Origin: Halicephalobus mephisto
Lineage: Eukaryota; Nematoda; Chromadorea; Rhabditida; Panagrolaimidae
DNA: 64,000 nt
Reading direction: 5' to 3'
Assembly: GCA_009193035.1 (NCBI GenBank)
Contig: SWDT01000012.1
Location: forward strand, 310,001-374,000
In this document: piece after piece, positions 23,016 to 35,500 of the stretch
How the letters are laid out: each line of letters starts with the position of its first letter
Numbering within the stretch: the stretch's first letter is position 1
Position numbers and translations under genes: made by a program
Notes under the pieces: model-generated
Told to the model about the DNA's origin: nothing
Database searches by the model: none
Seen by the model: only the letters and a program-made list of their open reading frames with translations

Positions 23016-23770
23016 ATGTCAAAAAAGGCACTAATTAACTTTTATTTCGATGTTATTTCTCCGTATTCCTACATTGGATTTGAAGTATCTCTTTCATATA
23101 TTTTTTGAATTATATTTATGATTTTATTCCAGGCTATGTTGAGGTATAGGTCATTGTTGCCTGCAGAAGTTAGTTTTAGACCGTTTTTCGTTGCTGGGGT
23201 GATGCATGCCTCAGGCAACGCTTCCCCGGCTTACAACAAAGCCAAGGAACAGTATTCCAGAAACGACATTAAGAAACTGAACAAATATTGGGGCTTGAAT
23301 GTGAGTTTCCCTGAGGTTGGTTTCAATTCAAGTTTACTTCAGCGGAAATGGAATTTTAGGATTATATTGATGCGTTCATGAAATACGGTAGTCTCCTCGC
23401 TCAAAGATTCTTGACAGCTGTGGAGCAAAGACATCCAGAGTACCTCGTTCCAGCAGCTAGGGCTTTTTCGGAGAGGATTTTTGTTGAACATTTTCCTGTC
23501 CATAGAGAAAGTGATCTGAAAGAAGTCGGATCGAAAGTAGGGCTGCCTGATTTCGAGGATATTTTGAGTCTTAGTCAGACTGCAGAAATCAAAGACTTAC
23601 TAAAATCCCGAACATCTGAAGCTTTGAAATCAGGAGCATTTGGAGCTCCTTGGATTGTTCTGAAGCAAGAAGGAAAAGAAGACCTGGCATACTTCGGAGG
23701 CGACAGGTTTCCTCTGATCTGTTCCGAACTAGGGACCGACTTCGAGGGCCCATTGAAAAACCATTTATAA
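23016..23770 (+). CDS. Glutathione S-transferase, kappa class
   Basis: Three exons (23016-23084, 23133-23315, 23360-23770) encode 220 residues, the usual GSTK length. The N-terminal strand and catalytic turn read INFYFDVISPYSYIGFE, with the SPYS serine that binds glutathione. These are followed by RYRSLLPAEVSFRPFFVAGVM, the helical insert with YWGLNVSFPEDYIDAFM, and the C-terminal thioredoxin-fold part with SGAFGAPWIVLKQEG and FGGDRF. The DsbA-like fold is characteristic. The family conjugates glutathione and acts in mitochondria or peroxisomes. C. elegans has gstk-1 and gstk-2; I do not choose between them. The start is divergent from gop-3, with 253 bp between. Confidence 0.9.
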
Positions 23771-24386
23771 TTAATTAATTAATTTACTTACTGAGAATCA
23801 AATGTATTTCACATATTATAATTCAGAAAATGAAAACCGAAGTTTCTTTTTTTGACAAATTTATTAAAAATGTTTGAATTTTTAAAAGTACAATTTGAGA
23901 TTGATAGGTGCTTCAGAAGTTTGTTTTTTGGATAGACCGGATAGTGAATTGGTAGATTCTAGGACTTTTCTGAAGTAATCTTTTGGTTATCTACGGTAAG
24001 ATCGTCTTCAAAGTTAAATTGGGAAATGTAACTTGATATAAGACGAATAAAGATAGATATCCTTGTTTTTACAGAACAACGAGTCACAGTCTTTCGTAGA
24101 AATATATTATCGAACAACACAACAATATAAACCTTGTAAAATTACGGTAGTCGTGCTAAGACCGCTTAATCAGGGAGCACCACCTGCATGGCGTTTCTTT
24201 GAGTCCCGACGGGAAATTTCCGCGCAAACTGCAAATTTGATTTCGAAATCGACGGCTTTACAGACGTTGATAACGAAATTTCAATGACGAAATAGATTTT
24301 TTGGATCTTCTTCGAAATAATCCTAACTACAGATCCCAGTTAATTTTGATAAAAATCTTTTTTAATTTTCAAAACAACTTTAATAA
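23771..24386. other. Intergenic DNA
   Basis: Convergent 3' ends of the GSTK gene and the DUF1647 gene flank this stretch. An open frame at 24063-24287 (+) lacks splice or family support. A TTTCCGCGCAAA word at about 24221 resembles the motif array near 7.2-7.5 kb. Confidence 0.45.
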
Positions 24387-26003
24387 CTATGGTTTTTTAA
24401 TTTTTATCCATGGAAATCTTTGTTTGATTTCGACCCAGTCTTCTGGTTCGTAGTTTTCGATCCTTTTCAGATACACCAAATCTGAGACTCCCAGATAGTC
24501 CTTGACGTCAAGACTGCATTGAGCTAGACTTAGAGCCAAGGCGGATTGATCGTATCTATGGCATCCCGCAAATCCGCCCTTGTGGAGGTCGTCATCTACA
24601 CAGTGTATCGTCGAAGTCGGAGGTGCCATGCAGTCTTGGATGAGAGCACATTTGACTACATTTTTGAGGATTTTGATGGATTCTGAGGTCTTCGAAACGA
24701 CGAATACCGTAGCCGCTATCATATTCAGATGGAGAATCTCGTCATTGATCGGGAAATAATCGTACATCGCCGGATCTGTGGCGGCAATGATGGAATGCCA
24801 AGTCCTGGAGAGGATTCTGAATCCGCAAGTACAGTAATAATTATTCATCGAATCAACCACTTCCTGAAAATTAAAAATTGATTATTTCACTATTACAGTA
24901 AGCTTACTTTTAGTGTTTCTGCAGCATTTCTGAAAATCACAGAAGTATCGAACCAAAAAATAAGATCGTTTTCTTCCAAAACTTCAACGAGAATCAGGGG
25001 CTTCCAACGGTATTGCTTCGGAATTTTCACGTATTCCGGATACTTACTGTAGTTGAACTTCCTAAATTCCACAAATGGACAGTGTTTTTTGTACGTCTTT
25101 ATTGATTTCGACATCAAGTCCCCCAGGAGATAAGCAACAACCCGGATTTGTTTTTTCTGGATGTAAGAATAAATTTCTTCGTTTTCTTTCAACGTCACAC
25201 AGGACCTTCTGGATAAAAATTATTATTTTTAATTAAATTATAAAAATTAGAAATTTTTACGAAAGTTTTAAAAATTTTTAGGAAATTCTGGAATTATTTT
25301 TTTCAATTCTGGAAATTCAAGAAACTATGAAATTTTCGAAAATTCTGGAATTTTCACAGGAGTTTAAAAAATTCGGAAAAATCAAGGATTTCTGAGATTT
25401 TTGAATTTTTCAGAATTTTGTACTGTATTTAACAAATTTCAGAAATTCTAAAAGTTTCAGAATCTCGTGAAATTCCAAAAAAATTTCGGAATTTTTCATT
25501 GAATTCTGAAAAGTTTCAAAATTTTAAAGAATTTTAGGTTTTCAAAAATTCCAAAAAAAATTCAGAATTTTTCATTGAATTCTGAAAAGTTTCAAAATTT
25601 TAAAGAATTTTAGGTTTTCGGAAATTCCAAAAAAAATCGGAATTTTTCATTGAATTCTGAAAAGTTTCAAAATTTTAAAGAATTTTAGGTTTTCGGAAAT
25701 TTCAAGTAGATTTTTGACAACTTTAATAAATTACGAAATAAAAACTCACAGAGCTTCGATCAAGTGGTCTTCTGTAAGTGCTGTCAGAAAAACGACTTTT
25801 TCGATCTTGAATTTATTTTTTTTAGGAAATTCTTCAATTTTTAAAACACTTAATTCATCGATGATTTTTTGAACATTTATATCTTCACGGATTTCGAAAT
25901 CCGTTTTTGACGAAGATATCCTGAGTGGATCTGTGAAATAAATAATTAAAAAAGAAAATAAAAATATTAAAAATAATATTTTAGAAAATTTAAAAAATAA
26001 CAT
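24387..26003 (-). CDS. DUF1647 type II membrane protein, glycosyltransferase-like
   Basis: Three exons (26003-25750, 25208-24908, 24863-24387) encode 343 residues. A short cytosolic start is followed by one hydrophobic anchor (LFLIFLFSFLIIYF, residues ~10-24), giving a type II Golgi-like topology. The body matches the nematode DUF1647 family: VVFLTALTEDH, FRKFNYSKYPEYV, YRWKPLILVEVLEENDLIFWFDTS, ILHLNMIAATVFVV, and a C-terminal HRYDQSALALSLAQC with a nearby CVDDD. The W-x-DTS and DDD patterns suggest a nucleotide-sugar glycosyltransferase, but activity in this family has not been shown. Ten or so cysteines probably form lumenal disulfides. The 541 bp intron 1 contains three ~75 bp tandem repeats. 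Confidence 0.8.
25470..25706. repeat. ~75 bp tandem repeat, three copies, in an intron
   Basis: GAATTCTGAAAAGTTTCAAA starts at 25501, 25575 and 25652, and the surrounding unit (ending in GAATTTTAGGTTTTC and AAATTCCAAAAAAAA) is nearly identical between copies. It lies wholly within intron 1 of the DUF1647 gene. Its near-identity suggests recent amplification. Confidence 0.85.
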
Positions 26004-27424
26004 TTATGAAAACATCGATTTTTGAGCATTGATCGATCTACGAAAATTTAAAAATGGAATTTACGAAGTTTTTCGACAAACAGAAATGATTTCGAAAATA
26101 AACATTGCTTCGCAAAAACTCAAATTCGGAGAAATTTTTATAAGTTTAAATTTAAACAATTCAGAAATAATAGAAATTAATCATCAATATTAAACTACGA
26201 AAAAAAATTATTTTTATTATTTTGTATAAAAGTAAATTCCACACCTAACCGATTTGCCCGAACGTTGCGTGCAGAGTGCAGATTTTTTGATTTCGAAACT
26301 TTTGAATAGAGTATAGGTCACTTTCGAAAATCCGACGTTTATCCAGGTTTTCCGGTGCATAGTTACTTTACTATTACGAAATGGAATATTTTAGTGAAGC
26401 CACCAGAATGACAGTTTGTATTTTGTTTCGTATTTGTAATTATATTTGTAACTGTATTACAAACGTAATTATACAATTGTATGCACTAGTATTTTTGTTC
26501 TAATTTTGACATATCATAAAATTTTATTTAAATGGTTGGAAAACAGACGCGCTGACCGTCGATTAGAGTTTTTACAGTATTTTACACAACGTAATAACGA
26601 ATTTTAAACAAAAATTCATCGATCATATGTAAAAAATAATTAAATAATAAAATCTGCATTGAAGTAAGATTTATCACGGATTCTCTAGAGCTCGAGGCAC
26701 GTTCTCAGAATTTCGTTGCAGGAGTCAGTAATCGACATAGATGAACACAATATCAAGCGATACAGAATAACTATATTTTGTTATTGTATTTTATTTTTAT
26801 TTTTGTTTTTTATTTTTTATTTTATTCTTTGTTGTAAAATACAATACAATACAAAGTACAATTGTTTATTTTGTTTTGGTGGCTTCACTAGAACATTCCA
26901 CTTTCTGGCAGCAAAGTGAATCTAATTCGTAGCTTTAAAGAAAGCTGGTGATTTCGAAAAGAATTAGCTCAATTAGAAAATCTAGAGGATTAAACGATTC
27001 GATTTTATCTGACTCGCGTTTGAATTCCATGCGCGGTTTGATGACGAGACTTCCGCAACGAAAGATTGCGAGAGTGGGTTCCTATCAATGATGAAACATC
27101 AGCAAATCATTGTTGAAGCCATCGATTGCGAGCTTATTCGAATCCAAAATCGGGATTTTTTAATATATATGACATTTGTCTCTTCGTAACTTTTGCTTCC
27201 TATCAACTCATGTTAATTTCGAAATTCTTTCCTTTTAAATCTATCTTTTTTGGCTGTAAGATTGGCATTTTAGTCCACCGCATTTACGAAGAAGACTTGT
27301 CTAAAAGAAAACAATTCTTGTGAAATCAAAAAGCAAATGTCATGCGATTAAATCGATATAAGAGATCCTACAACGTTGTGCGATATCGAGATTTATGATT
27401 TTATTTTTTGTTTTCAGGCTCAGA
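26004..27424. other. Intergenic DNA with an inverted-repeat element
   Basis: AT-rich spacer between the DUF1647 gene and the F-box-like gene. Apart from the TIR element at 26382-26900 it shows no credible coding sequence; the short frames at 26716 and 27126 are T-rich and have no splice context. Confidence 0.45.
26382..26900. mobile_element. ~520 bp element with 23 bp terminal inverted repeats
   Basis: Left end 26383-26405 and right end 26877-26899 are inverted complements with two mismatches, sharing AGTGAAGCCACCA at the inner edge and TGGAAT at the outer edge. The interior is AT-rich and contains CAATTGTA-type words; it has no ORF for a transposase. A non-autonomous DNA element is likely. 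No target-site duplication could be settled. Confidence 0.55.
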
Positions 27425-28686
27425 ATGAACTTGAATCCAGATATTTGCTACGATATTGTTCAACATTTTACACTTCCAGGCAAATGGGAGAAAGAACTTA
27501 CGGCCAGATTTATGCTCTCAGGAAAGGAACCCTTCTTTGCTTTGAAGAGATTTCTGAAGAAAGCAGAAATGATTTCCTTCGCTAGTTGGGGAATCCGCGA
27601 CGAGTATTATATTGCGACATCTCCGTTCATTGCGTTGGTCGTTATGTTTGTGAGTTTATTAGTTGTTGTGCTTTTTACAATCAGAAATTACAGGACGATC
27701 GCACTGAAAGAATCTACACAAACCTCAGACATCCATATATGGAGCAAGCTGTTCGATGGGCATTGTCTACTGTCAAGAAAGTCAAGGTTGCTCTTCTTGA
27801 TCCTCTTCCTGCAGATGTCACAACCAGACTATTAAACAACCCGAGTGAGTTCTATTTGTTTTCAAGAAATAGCATTATTTTTTAGATTTCAAAGTGCTCG
27901 AATTATTCGATTGTAATGTCTCCACTGCAAAACTATTGCTGAAATCTAGAAGATTCGATCACATCAGATTGAGCTCTTTTGTCTTTGACAAATTGGATGA
28001 TATTTGTCTTGAAACTGAAGAATTGGAGTTAAATGTTCCCGTCGAGAAGATTTTGAAGTTGAAATCGGTGAAGACAAATTCGTTGTATGTTGCGAATACA
28101 GAGGAAAACTTTCCTGATAATCTTCTTACAGTAAACGTGGAGTGAGTTTTTTGTTTTTAATCTACTATAATAATTACTTTGTAGCCCTGGTTTCCAGTCT
28201 CTGAAAAAATTAAATTTAGATGTTAAAAAAGTCAAGTTATTTTACAATCCTGAGAAATTACTTCAATTGCTGCAATTTTTGAGTACGAAGCTGGTTAATC
28301 TGGAGCTTCTTGAACTTAAATTCACCGAGGATTATGATGAATTGGACTACAACGAAGAACAAAGAAGATTTGTCATGCCACCTAATTTCCTCCAGAACTT
28401 GGCGAACTACCAAAACAAACTGAGTGTTTACAATGCACCGCAGAATGTGTGTATTCATATTCAGCATTCCATCGGATCCATAGTAAATTCAATGCTTGAT
28501 GAAGCTGCTGCTGGAGATTACTTCTTGGAAATTGCAATGGAACTCGAGTCCCAGGATTTTATTATTGAACTCGATATAGATGATGAAAATGAATCCTTTT
28601 TCCATAAGAATATTATAACTTCAGAAAATTTACAGCTGAATCTTACGTTCTGTCTGGAATATCGTGATGATGAGTACGCGGATTAA
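27425..28686 (+). CDS. F-box-like nematode protein
   Basis: Four exons (27425-27649, 27694-27844, 27886-28141, 28185-28686) encode 377 residues. A TTTTCAG acceptor lies just before the ATG, consistent with spliced-leader addition. The N-terminal ~55 residues (ICYDIVQHF, then MLSGKEPFFALKRFLKK) resemble the degenerate F-box of expanded nematode families. The rest has leucine-rich, repeat-like beta/alpha stretches (NFKVLELFDCNVSTAKLLL, LDDICLETEELELNV, SLKKLNLDVKKVKLF, NLELLELKF), as in FTH- or FBA-type substrate-recognition regions. The C-terminus is acidic. F-box proteins link substrates to Cullin-1 ubiquitin ligases, and these families are thought to evolve fast in response to pathogens. The family assignment is by pattern only. 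A truncated paralogue sits at 755-1159. Confidence 0.7.
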
Positions 28687-29551
28687 TCCTGATTGGTTGA
28701 TTTGGACGACAATGCAGTTAATTTATATTTTTATACATTTGATTTTTGAAATATTTGTTAATAAATAAGAATACTGGATAAGTTTGGAATATAGGTATGA
28801 GGAAAATAAGGTTGTTTTTTGGGGAACATTAAAAATCCAAAGATTATGCAAATTTGAAACAGATGTCAGTAAATTTCTATTTGAAATCCAGTCAGTCATA
28901 CACGTTTATAGTAATTATATTTTGTAATAACTTTACTAACCACGTGAAATAAATTCAGAATAATTTAAAAAGTCAATATATCAATTATTTTTTATTTTTT
29001 TAAAATTGATTTTATTTTTTGATTATATTTATTTTTGGAAAAAAATTAATTTCTAAAATCTCCTGGTTCACTATGAGATTGATTTTCTGATTTAATTGGT
29101 TAAATAATAAAAAATCTGAAAGTAGAATTCTGAATTTTCAGATTCTGAAAACTGTTTTTTTTTCAAAAACAATTATTTTTGAATAATTTTTAATAAAAAA
29201 AAAAGGATCTCAAACGGAAATAAAAATTTTGATTTTTAACGAAAAAATTTAATGTTAAGTTACAACTTTTTATTTTTTTATGTTTGATATTTGATGAAAT
29301 TGCAAAATTATAGATTTTTTTTGCCTAACTGAAATGATAGATAAGAACAAGGAACACCTCTTGGATATTTTGTCTGAAATTGATTTTTCAGGCATTCTTA
29401 TCGTTTAACGTTGTAAAATAATCATTTTCCATTATGTTTGTTGTTAGTACTTACAATGAAATTCAAAGTTACCCCATAAATAGAAATTGGTAAGTCTTTC
29501 GAAATATGTATGTAAATTAAAGTACATTGCAGTACTGTAACCTTGGCAGTT
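28687..29551. other. Intergenic DNA
   Basis: AT-rich spacer with no recognisable gene. A GTAAGT at about 29491 and an ACATTGCAG at about 29530 could bound a 5'-UTR intron of the downstream OB-fold gene. Confidence 0.4.
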
Positions 29552-30309
29552 ATGAGTTATAAAACTGTCACACGTTGTTCAAAACTGTTCATCAACTGCA
29601 AGACACAAGATGGATATGAAGTTGTCTGTTGTGGATATTTGATGTTTCATAATCCTGAAAGAGAGCCGAAGAGAGGTGATGTAGTCGAACTTCAGAATGT
29701 CCAACCTTATGTTCTAAGCAATGGGAGATTTGGTGACCATAAACAGTCTTTATGGATCCATGATCATTCCATCGTCAGCATCATCAATCCAGAAAACGGT
29801 TCGAAGACGCAAATTATCCCCAAGATTCCCCTATTGCCCCCGATTTTCCCCGAAAGACACAACCTACAGTACTCCAGAGCCCCTTCTGTTGTGTCGTGTT
29901 CTGTCCAAAAGCCTGTCAAAGACAAAAAAGGTATTTCATCGTTTTTAAGGTTTTCTTATTTTGTTCATTTACAGTAATCGGAATCATCGAAAACAAAATT
30001 ACTGTAGAGAAAATCATGGAAGACGATCCAGACTACAAACATGGTGCTTACGTAACCACTCTGCTTCTCTTCGACGAGTCCCAAATCAAATTGATTATTT
30101 CGAAAAAGTTCGGAAACTGGCCTGGAAGTCTTCTTCGTCCACGAGACATCGTCTCAGTCATCGGAGAGAAGGCTGACTATTATGGAATGGAGGTCAGACT
30201 TGTCAGACCCGGGAATCATCTAGATATCGCTTCTAAGGAGGAAATCGCTTTCGCTCAACAAGAACTCAAATTCGTCTCGAGAAATCATCCTGTCGGACGA
30301 AAGAATTGA
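29552..30309 (+). CDS. Two-OB-fold protein, possible POT-type telomere protein
   Basis: Two exons (29552-29930, 29975-30309) encode 237 residues. The N-terminal half reads like an OB fold: CKTQDGYEVVCCGYLMFH, RGDVVELQNVQPYVL, then QSLWIHDHSIVSII. The C-terminal half looks like a second one: VIGIIENKITVEKIM, then YVTTLLLFDESQIKLIIS, LRPRDIVSVIGEKA and YGMEVRLVRPG, with the last block matching the strand 4-5 geometry. A charged, proline-rich linker (IPLLPPIFPERH) joins them. Two small OB folds and ~240 residues fit nematode POT-2/POT-3-type single-strand telomere binders, but an OB fold alone is not specific; RPA-like or other nucleic-acid binders are alternatives. No catalytic motif is visible. 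Confidence 0.55.
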
Positions 30310-30532
30310 ATTTTAAACTAAAACAAAAAAGAAAGAAAGAAAAAATATATCTATAGTCATTACTTTTTAAGTTTTTCAATAATTATTTTGTTACTCTTAT
30401 TACTGTATTATTAATCTATTATGAGTAAAGTGTTAAGCATAGTAAGATTTCTTACAATTGATTTGTGTTGGTTTCTGATGTGGTATGGACTCCTTCTGGA
30501 GGCAAAGTAAATATGACTTCTTGTAACTTTAT

Positions 30533-30765
30533 CTAATTGCTGGATCGTGGACCTATTGATTTGAGGCAAGCCCTACGGCGTTGTCCCCGAAGGGAAATAC
30601 CCTGAGGACTAACAAAAGACGATTGTGCGCTGGCAGGAAATTAAGTGGATTGGATAGTAATTATTAAAGTTGTTTTATATCTTATGCCTCCGGCTCAATA
30701 AATCAATTTGTATTTATCTCTCATTTCCATGTAAACCAGAAGCCCTATTACGATCTAACACTAAT
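30533..30765. mobile_element. Solo LTR with CTAAT target duplication
   Basis: A 223 bp LTR (30538-30760) begins TGCTGGATC and ends CGATCTAACA, and is flanked on both sides by the same five bases, CTAAT (30533-30537 and 30761-30765). It shares GGGAAATACCCTGAGGACTA and the ends with the LTR at 43501-43725. A polyadenylation-like AATAAA is present at 30698. No internal coding region lies next to it, so it is a solo LTR left by recombination. Confidence 0.85.
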
Positions 30766-31898
30766 GATATCTCTTATATATCAACAACGTTGCAAAAAAC
30801 TCGATTCTAAAATTGGCGAAACTTGCTACTTTTCTAATAGGGACTTTCACGGTAAGAATTCGTATTCAGTTCTACCTCAGTTATTGATCTCTCAACCTTG
30901 GATAATTAAACAATCACAAAAAGAAAGCGATAAATATAACAATCATGACAAAACAAAACATAAAACATCACATTACTATTGTTTAAAGTATTACATAATT
31001 ACGGTAAACACAAAGCGCGAGCCAAATACATTAATCGTGAAGCGTAGAAGTCCGCTTATCTGTTTTATATTGATGAATCATCCGTCGTTCTTACCATTAA
31101 CGCAATCTTCGACAAGTATTTTTCCATACGAATTGATTTTAGAAACCATTCCGATATTCAAATCTATAAGTTGGGAGATTTTTAAATCCATCTCGTTGCA
31201 CTTTGACGAACTACTTTGTCATTTTATGATTTTTTAGTAAAGATAGCGATCCACAAAACTCAGAAAATATAAATAAGTACTCCTAGCTTTGCTTTTCCAG
31301 TTTAGACCTTTAATTTCCGTTTATTTTTTTATTTCTATTCAAATTGACATCTTTGATCATGTCTTGGATTGTCCTGTCTTGACATATTTAATCATTTTAC
31401 TTCAACGATGACTGTGATGATTACTATGTTAGAGTATGAAAAGCCTCAATTCGCTTAATCCTTGACTAGACTTGTGTTACCTTAGAATTACCGTACTATG
31501 TGCTGGATAAAGACATCGCTGTCTGTCAAACTCCTAAGATTTAACGTTTATTTTTGTCTTTTTCAATTTTCCGAAATTTGAAGAAGGAGATTTTTCATGT
31601 TTTTAAAAGACATGAACATCATTCTTCCAAATTTTCTATGTAGATGTAGAGCGATTTTTAAATTGTTTCATGATCTTCACACGGCCTAAGGTATTTCAAA
31701 AGATTTGAAGAACAGTTTTGAATTATTCAGTTAAGTAGTTAATCAATAAGGTTAGAGTTCATGTGTGCTTTATAAAGATACTATAAAAAAGGAACAAAGA
31801 ATACTAGCAATAGATAATATAGAAGGCATCTATAATCTTCACGTTCATGAAAGGAATTTTCATCAAAAAAACTTTTTCCTTACACCTTATAAGTACTT

Positions 31899-32374
31899 TT
31901 TACAAGGAAAACCCTCTTACTCAAAGTAACCTTTTGGAACGAGTTATATGTTGTTTTTTAGCCCTTGAAATGCATATTCAGAATCTATATTTCATTTCTA
32001 TCCAGTGCTCTTTTGGAGTACGATGATCGATAAAAATTAAGAAGTTTTAACATACTGAATTCTTACGGATTTTCTATTTTTTTTTAAAAATCAACTGGAT
32101 AATCATGATCAGCTCGAATTTTACACCTAACTACAACAGTTATTTAAATAATTACATTTAATGTGAAAAACAAGCGTATCAAAAATAGTTTAAATACTAA
32201 GGGTTCCTTTTTAGACTTGATATGAGGAATTTTCCACTCTTTAAATTTTTGTGCTTCAGAAAAGCGCTGAACAGAAATGAAATATAGATTCTGAATATGC
32301 ATTTCAAGAGTTAAAAACCGACATATAAGTCGTTTCAAAAGGTCACTTTGAGTAAGAGGGTTTCCCTTGTAAGG
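31899..32374. mobile_element. Foldback element, copy 1
   Basis: The two ends are long inverted complements of about 115 bases: the left arm reads CCCTCTTACTCAAAGT, GAAATGCATATTCAGAATCT and CATTTCT in order, and the right arm has their complements in reverse. The outer right end is CCCTTGTAAGG. The centre is AT-rich with no ORF. It belongs to the same family as 49339-49839 and 53344-53835. Confidence 0.85.
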
Positions 32375-32512
32375 TAAAGTTCCAAAAGTATTGCATCTTT
32401 TAATCGGACATGTGGTTAATCAAAAACCTTATCAGTTGGCTATAGTGCGGAAACTCAAAAAAGACAATATAAAAAGAGTTTTCTTCAACAATAAGTCTTG
32501 CTTTTAACGAGG

Positions 32513-35500
32513 ATGAAAACTCATCTGCTTGCTGTTTTTTTATTCGGACTTGTTTGTTCTCAAAGTCTCGACAAAGACCACAGAATCGATTGTGAGCCGG
32601 ATAACCACAAAGATGGCACTACTTGCACCAATCGAGGATGTATCGAGGAACCGGATTTCTCGGGGGTTCGATTTTAGGAATATTCTGGAAATTAATCTTT
32701 ATTCTAGGAGCCAGGAGTACCATATTGTTACTTCCCTCCAAATACTGGGTATTTGGCCCCTAATCTGAATTCCCCTGATGACAAACAAGTTCATCTCCAG
32801 AAAGACCCCAACTCCGTCAAGAATCCCTTCCAAGATGACTTCAACGACCTGGATTTCATTTGGAATGAACTCGGGTCCGCCGTTCATCTGAAGATCACTC
32901 CGACAAATCAGATTCGCTACAGACCCCCAGTCCCTCTAAATGACTCTATTCCCATCACTTCAACAGAGAAACTCAGAGTAAAGTCAACCAACGACCCGAT
33001 TTTCAGTTTTTCCGTAATTAGGGACTCCACAGGAACAAAAATTTGGGACACTTCGATTGGGGGACTTTTGTTCGCAGATCAGTACATCCAGATTGCAACG
33101 TTGCTGCCAACAGATAAGATTTACGGATTCGGAGAGAATATTCATCAGACATTGAAGCATCAGTTCGATGGATATTACAGTTATGCCATGTTCGCGAGAG
33201 ATGAGCTTCCGGATTCATTTACTCCTCACAACGGAAGGAATTTATACGGTAAGATGAGGAGGAAAAAGTAGAAGATAGAAAAGAATAAATAGGATCATAG
33301 ATGTGTCTGTTGGAAGATAACATCACTCATAACTACAGTACAAATCCTTCCGAAAATTGTTTCTAAGACGTTTTTCGATTCCTTAATTTTCGAACTTAGA
33401 AATATGAAAATTCTTTGATATATATTTTTTGAAGTTTCTTAAATTTTTAAGAAACGAAAGGAACAATTACCTCTTGTATACATCCAAGGATGTTATCTGT
33501 TCTCTTTAAGTTTAGCTCAATCTTGGGACACAAGCAATTGATTCCATTCTTTAGTCGTATATAATCCCCTCTCGAGTAAATGAATGTATTTGTCATATGA
33601 ATCAGATCGTGAATACTCATTAACTTTCTATATATATTTATTTTAGAAATTTCATCTGATTGCTAGTTTCTGTAAATTAAAAAAAGAGTTTACTTTAGGT
33701 CTTTTTTTTGTCAAAGTCCTCGAAAAATCTCTATTTCCGAACAAATACCGATTTTCGTTCAAAGAATCCATAAAAATGCAAAATGAGTTATCCTTAATCT
33801 CATCTTGACACTATAGATCTCCTCTTCGTGATTTCTATCCCTTACCCTTCAGACTAAGATATAAATATTAACGGTATCTTCAATATTCAAACTTTTAGGC
33901 GTCCAAAACTTCTACATTGGGGTAGAAAATGATGGCAAAGCTCATGGAGTTTTCTTCTTCAACTCGAATGCCCAAGAAGTCACCACCGCTTCTGCCCCTT
34001 CCCTCGTTTACCGGACAATTGGAGGATTTCTCGAGTTCTTCTTCTTCCCAGGACCCACTCCAGAAGATGTTGTCAGACAGTACATACAGCTCGTCGGAAA
34101 ACCGTTTTTACCTCCCTATTGGGCACTAGGGTTCCAATTATGTCGGTATGGGTACAAGGGCACTACTGAAATCAGGGATACCGTAAAACGGATGAGAGAT
34201 GCACAAATTCCTCAAGACGTGCAGTATTCTGATATCGATTACATGGATGCTTACAAGGATTTCAGTTACGATCCTACTGTAAGGGTTGTTGTAAGTTAAG
34301 TCGAGATTAGTTTTGTTTCAGAATTTCGGGGATTTTCCGCAATTGGCTGACGAACTTCATAATAATTATTCAATGCATTTGATCTTGATCTTCGATCCGG
34401 CAATAGAGGCAGATTATGAAGTCATCCAGAGAGGTCTAGCTCAAGATGCCCGATTTGTGGAATGGCCAAGTTTTGACCTGATTCCTCAAGGACTTGAAAA
34501 CCAATTCCCACTTTTAAACGGAACAAAGATCATGTTGGGCAAAGTCTGGCCAAGCAGAGCATCGGCTTTCCCAGATTTCCTGGATCCACAAGGCAAGACC
34601 CAACAGTGGTGGAGTGACGAATTCACGAGGTTCAGACAGAAAGTGCCTTTTGATGGGGCTTGGATCGACATGAACGAACCATCCAACTTTGACGCGACTG
34701 ACATTCTGCCGAGTAATCCGAATGCCACAACCTTAGTTTGTCCTACCACTGGAGGTATCTCAAAGTGGGATAATCCACCGTATGCTACAAAGGCTGCGTA
34801 TGATTATGGCAGTGGAGTAAGTTCAAAAAATACTTAAAACGAAGAATTTAATCATAGTAATATAGGATAGTGTTTGAGAATGGAAAAATGAGAACTTCTT
34901 GAACACTATTCAATTTTGCAATTTCGGTAATTTTCTCAAATAATAGAGAAATTGCTCCAGTAGGAACTGTGGATAGTAACTGAAAAATCGGAGAAAACGA
35001 AGAATTATGAATACTATCCAAAGATGATGTTAGAGTTGTTTTTAAAAATAGGTGAAAATTGTTTGAATATTTTTGGATAGTGTTTAATAATTCCTAACTT
35101 TTTAATTTTTTGCATATTATCCTGTTCCTATTGTGATTTTTTAAAATCTGAAAAAACGGCTCTAATAGTAATCCTGGATAGTATCTGAAAAATCCTAGTT
35201 TTCTGATTTTCCGGACACTATCCGTCATTTATATGAGATTTATTTTTGACTTATAGTCTTATCTGTTTTCCAAAACCATTTGTATGGTCGGGACCACCGC
35301 CAGAAATACTTCTCTCGTCTACAACACCAAGAGTCTTTATGGTTGGTCAGAATCCGTTGCCACTTTGCCCGCAATCAGAGCCGCCACGGGGAAGAGAGGG
35401 GTCGTGATCTCCAGATCCACTTTTGCCTCTTCAGGGAGGTATGCAGGGCACTGGTTAGGAGACAACACCGCCAGATGGGAAGACCTCCGGACTTCTGTCA

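Larger units (their letters stand above)
30310..32512. other. Repeat-bearing intergenic region
   Basis: Holds a solo LTR (30538-30760) and a foldback element (31899-32374). An open frame at 30764-31237 (+) has an odd composition and no splice signals; its tail (PYELILETIPIF) faintly resembles an F-box start, which is not enough to call a gene. The last ~110 bp are the presumed alpha-glucosidase promoter and leader. Confidence 0.5.

Noticed and set aside
25470..25706. Possible CRISPR-like spacing of repeats
   Set aside because: Units are contiguous with no unique spacers, lie in a eukaryotic intron and are AT-rich slippage products.
30764..31237. 157-codon plus-strand frame
   Set aside because: AT-driven composition and no introns in a locus where genes have many; faint F-box-like tail only. 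Overlaps the edge of a solo LTR target duplication.
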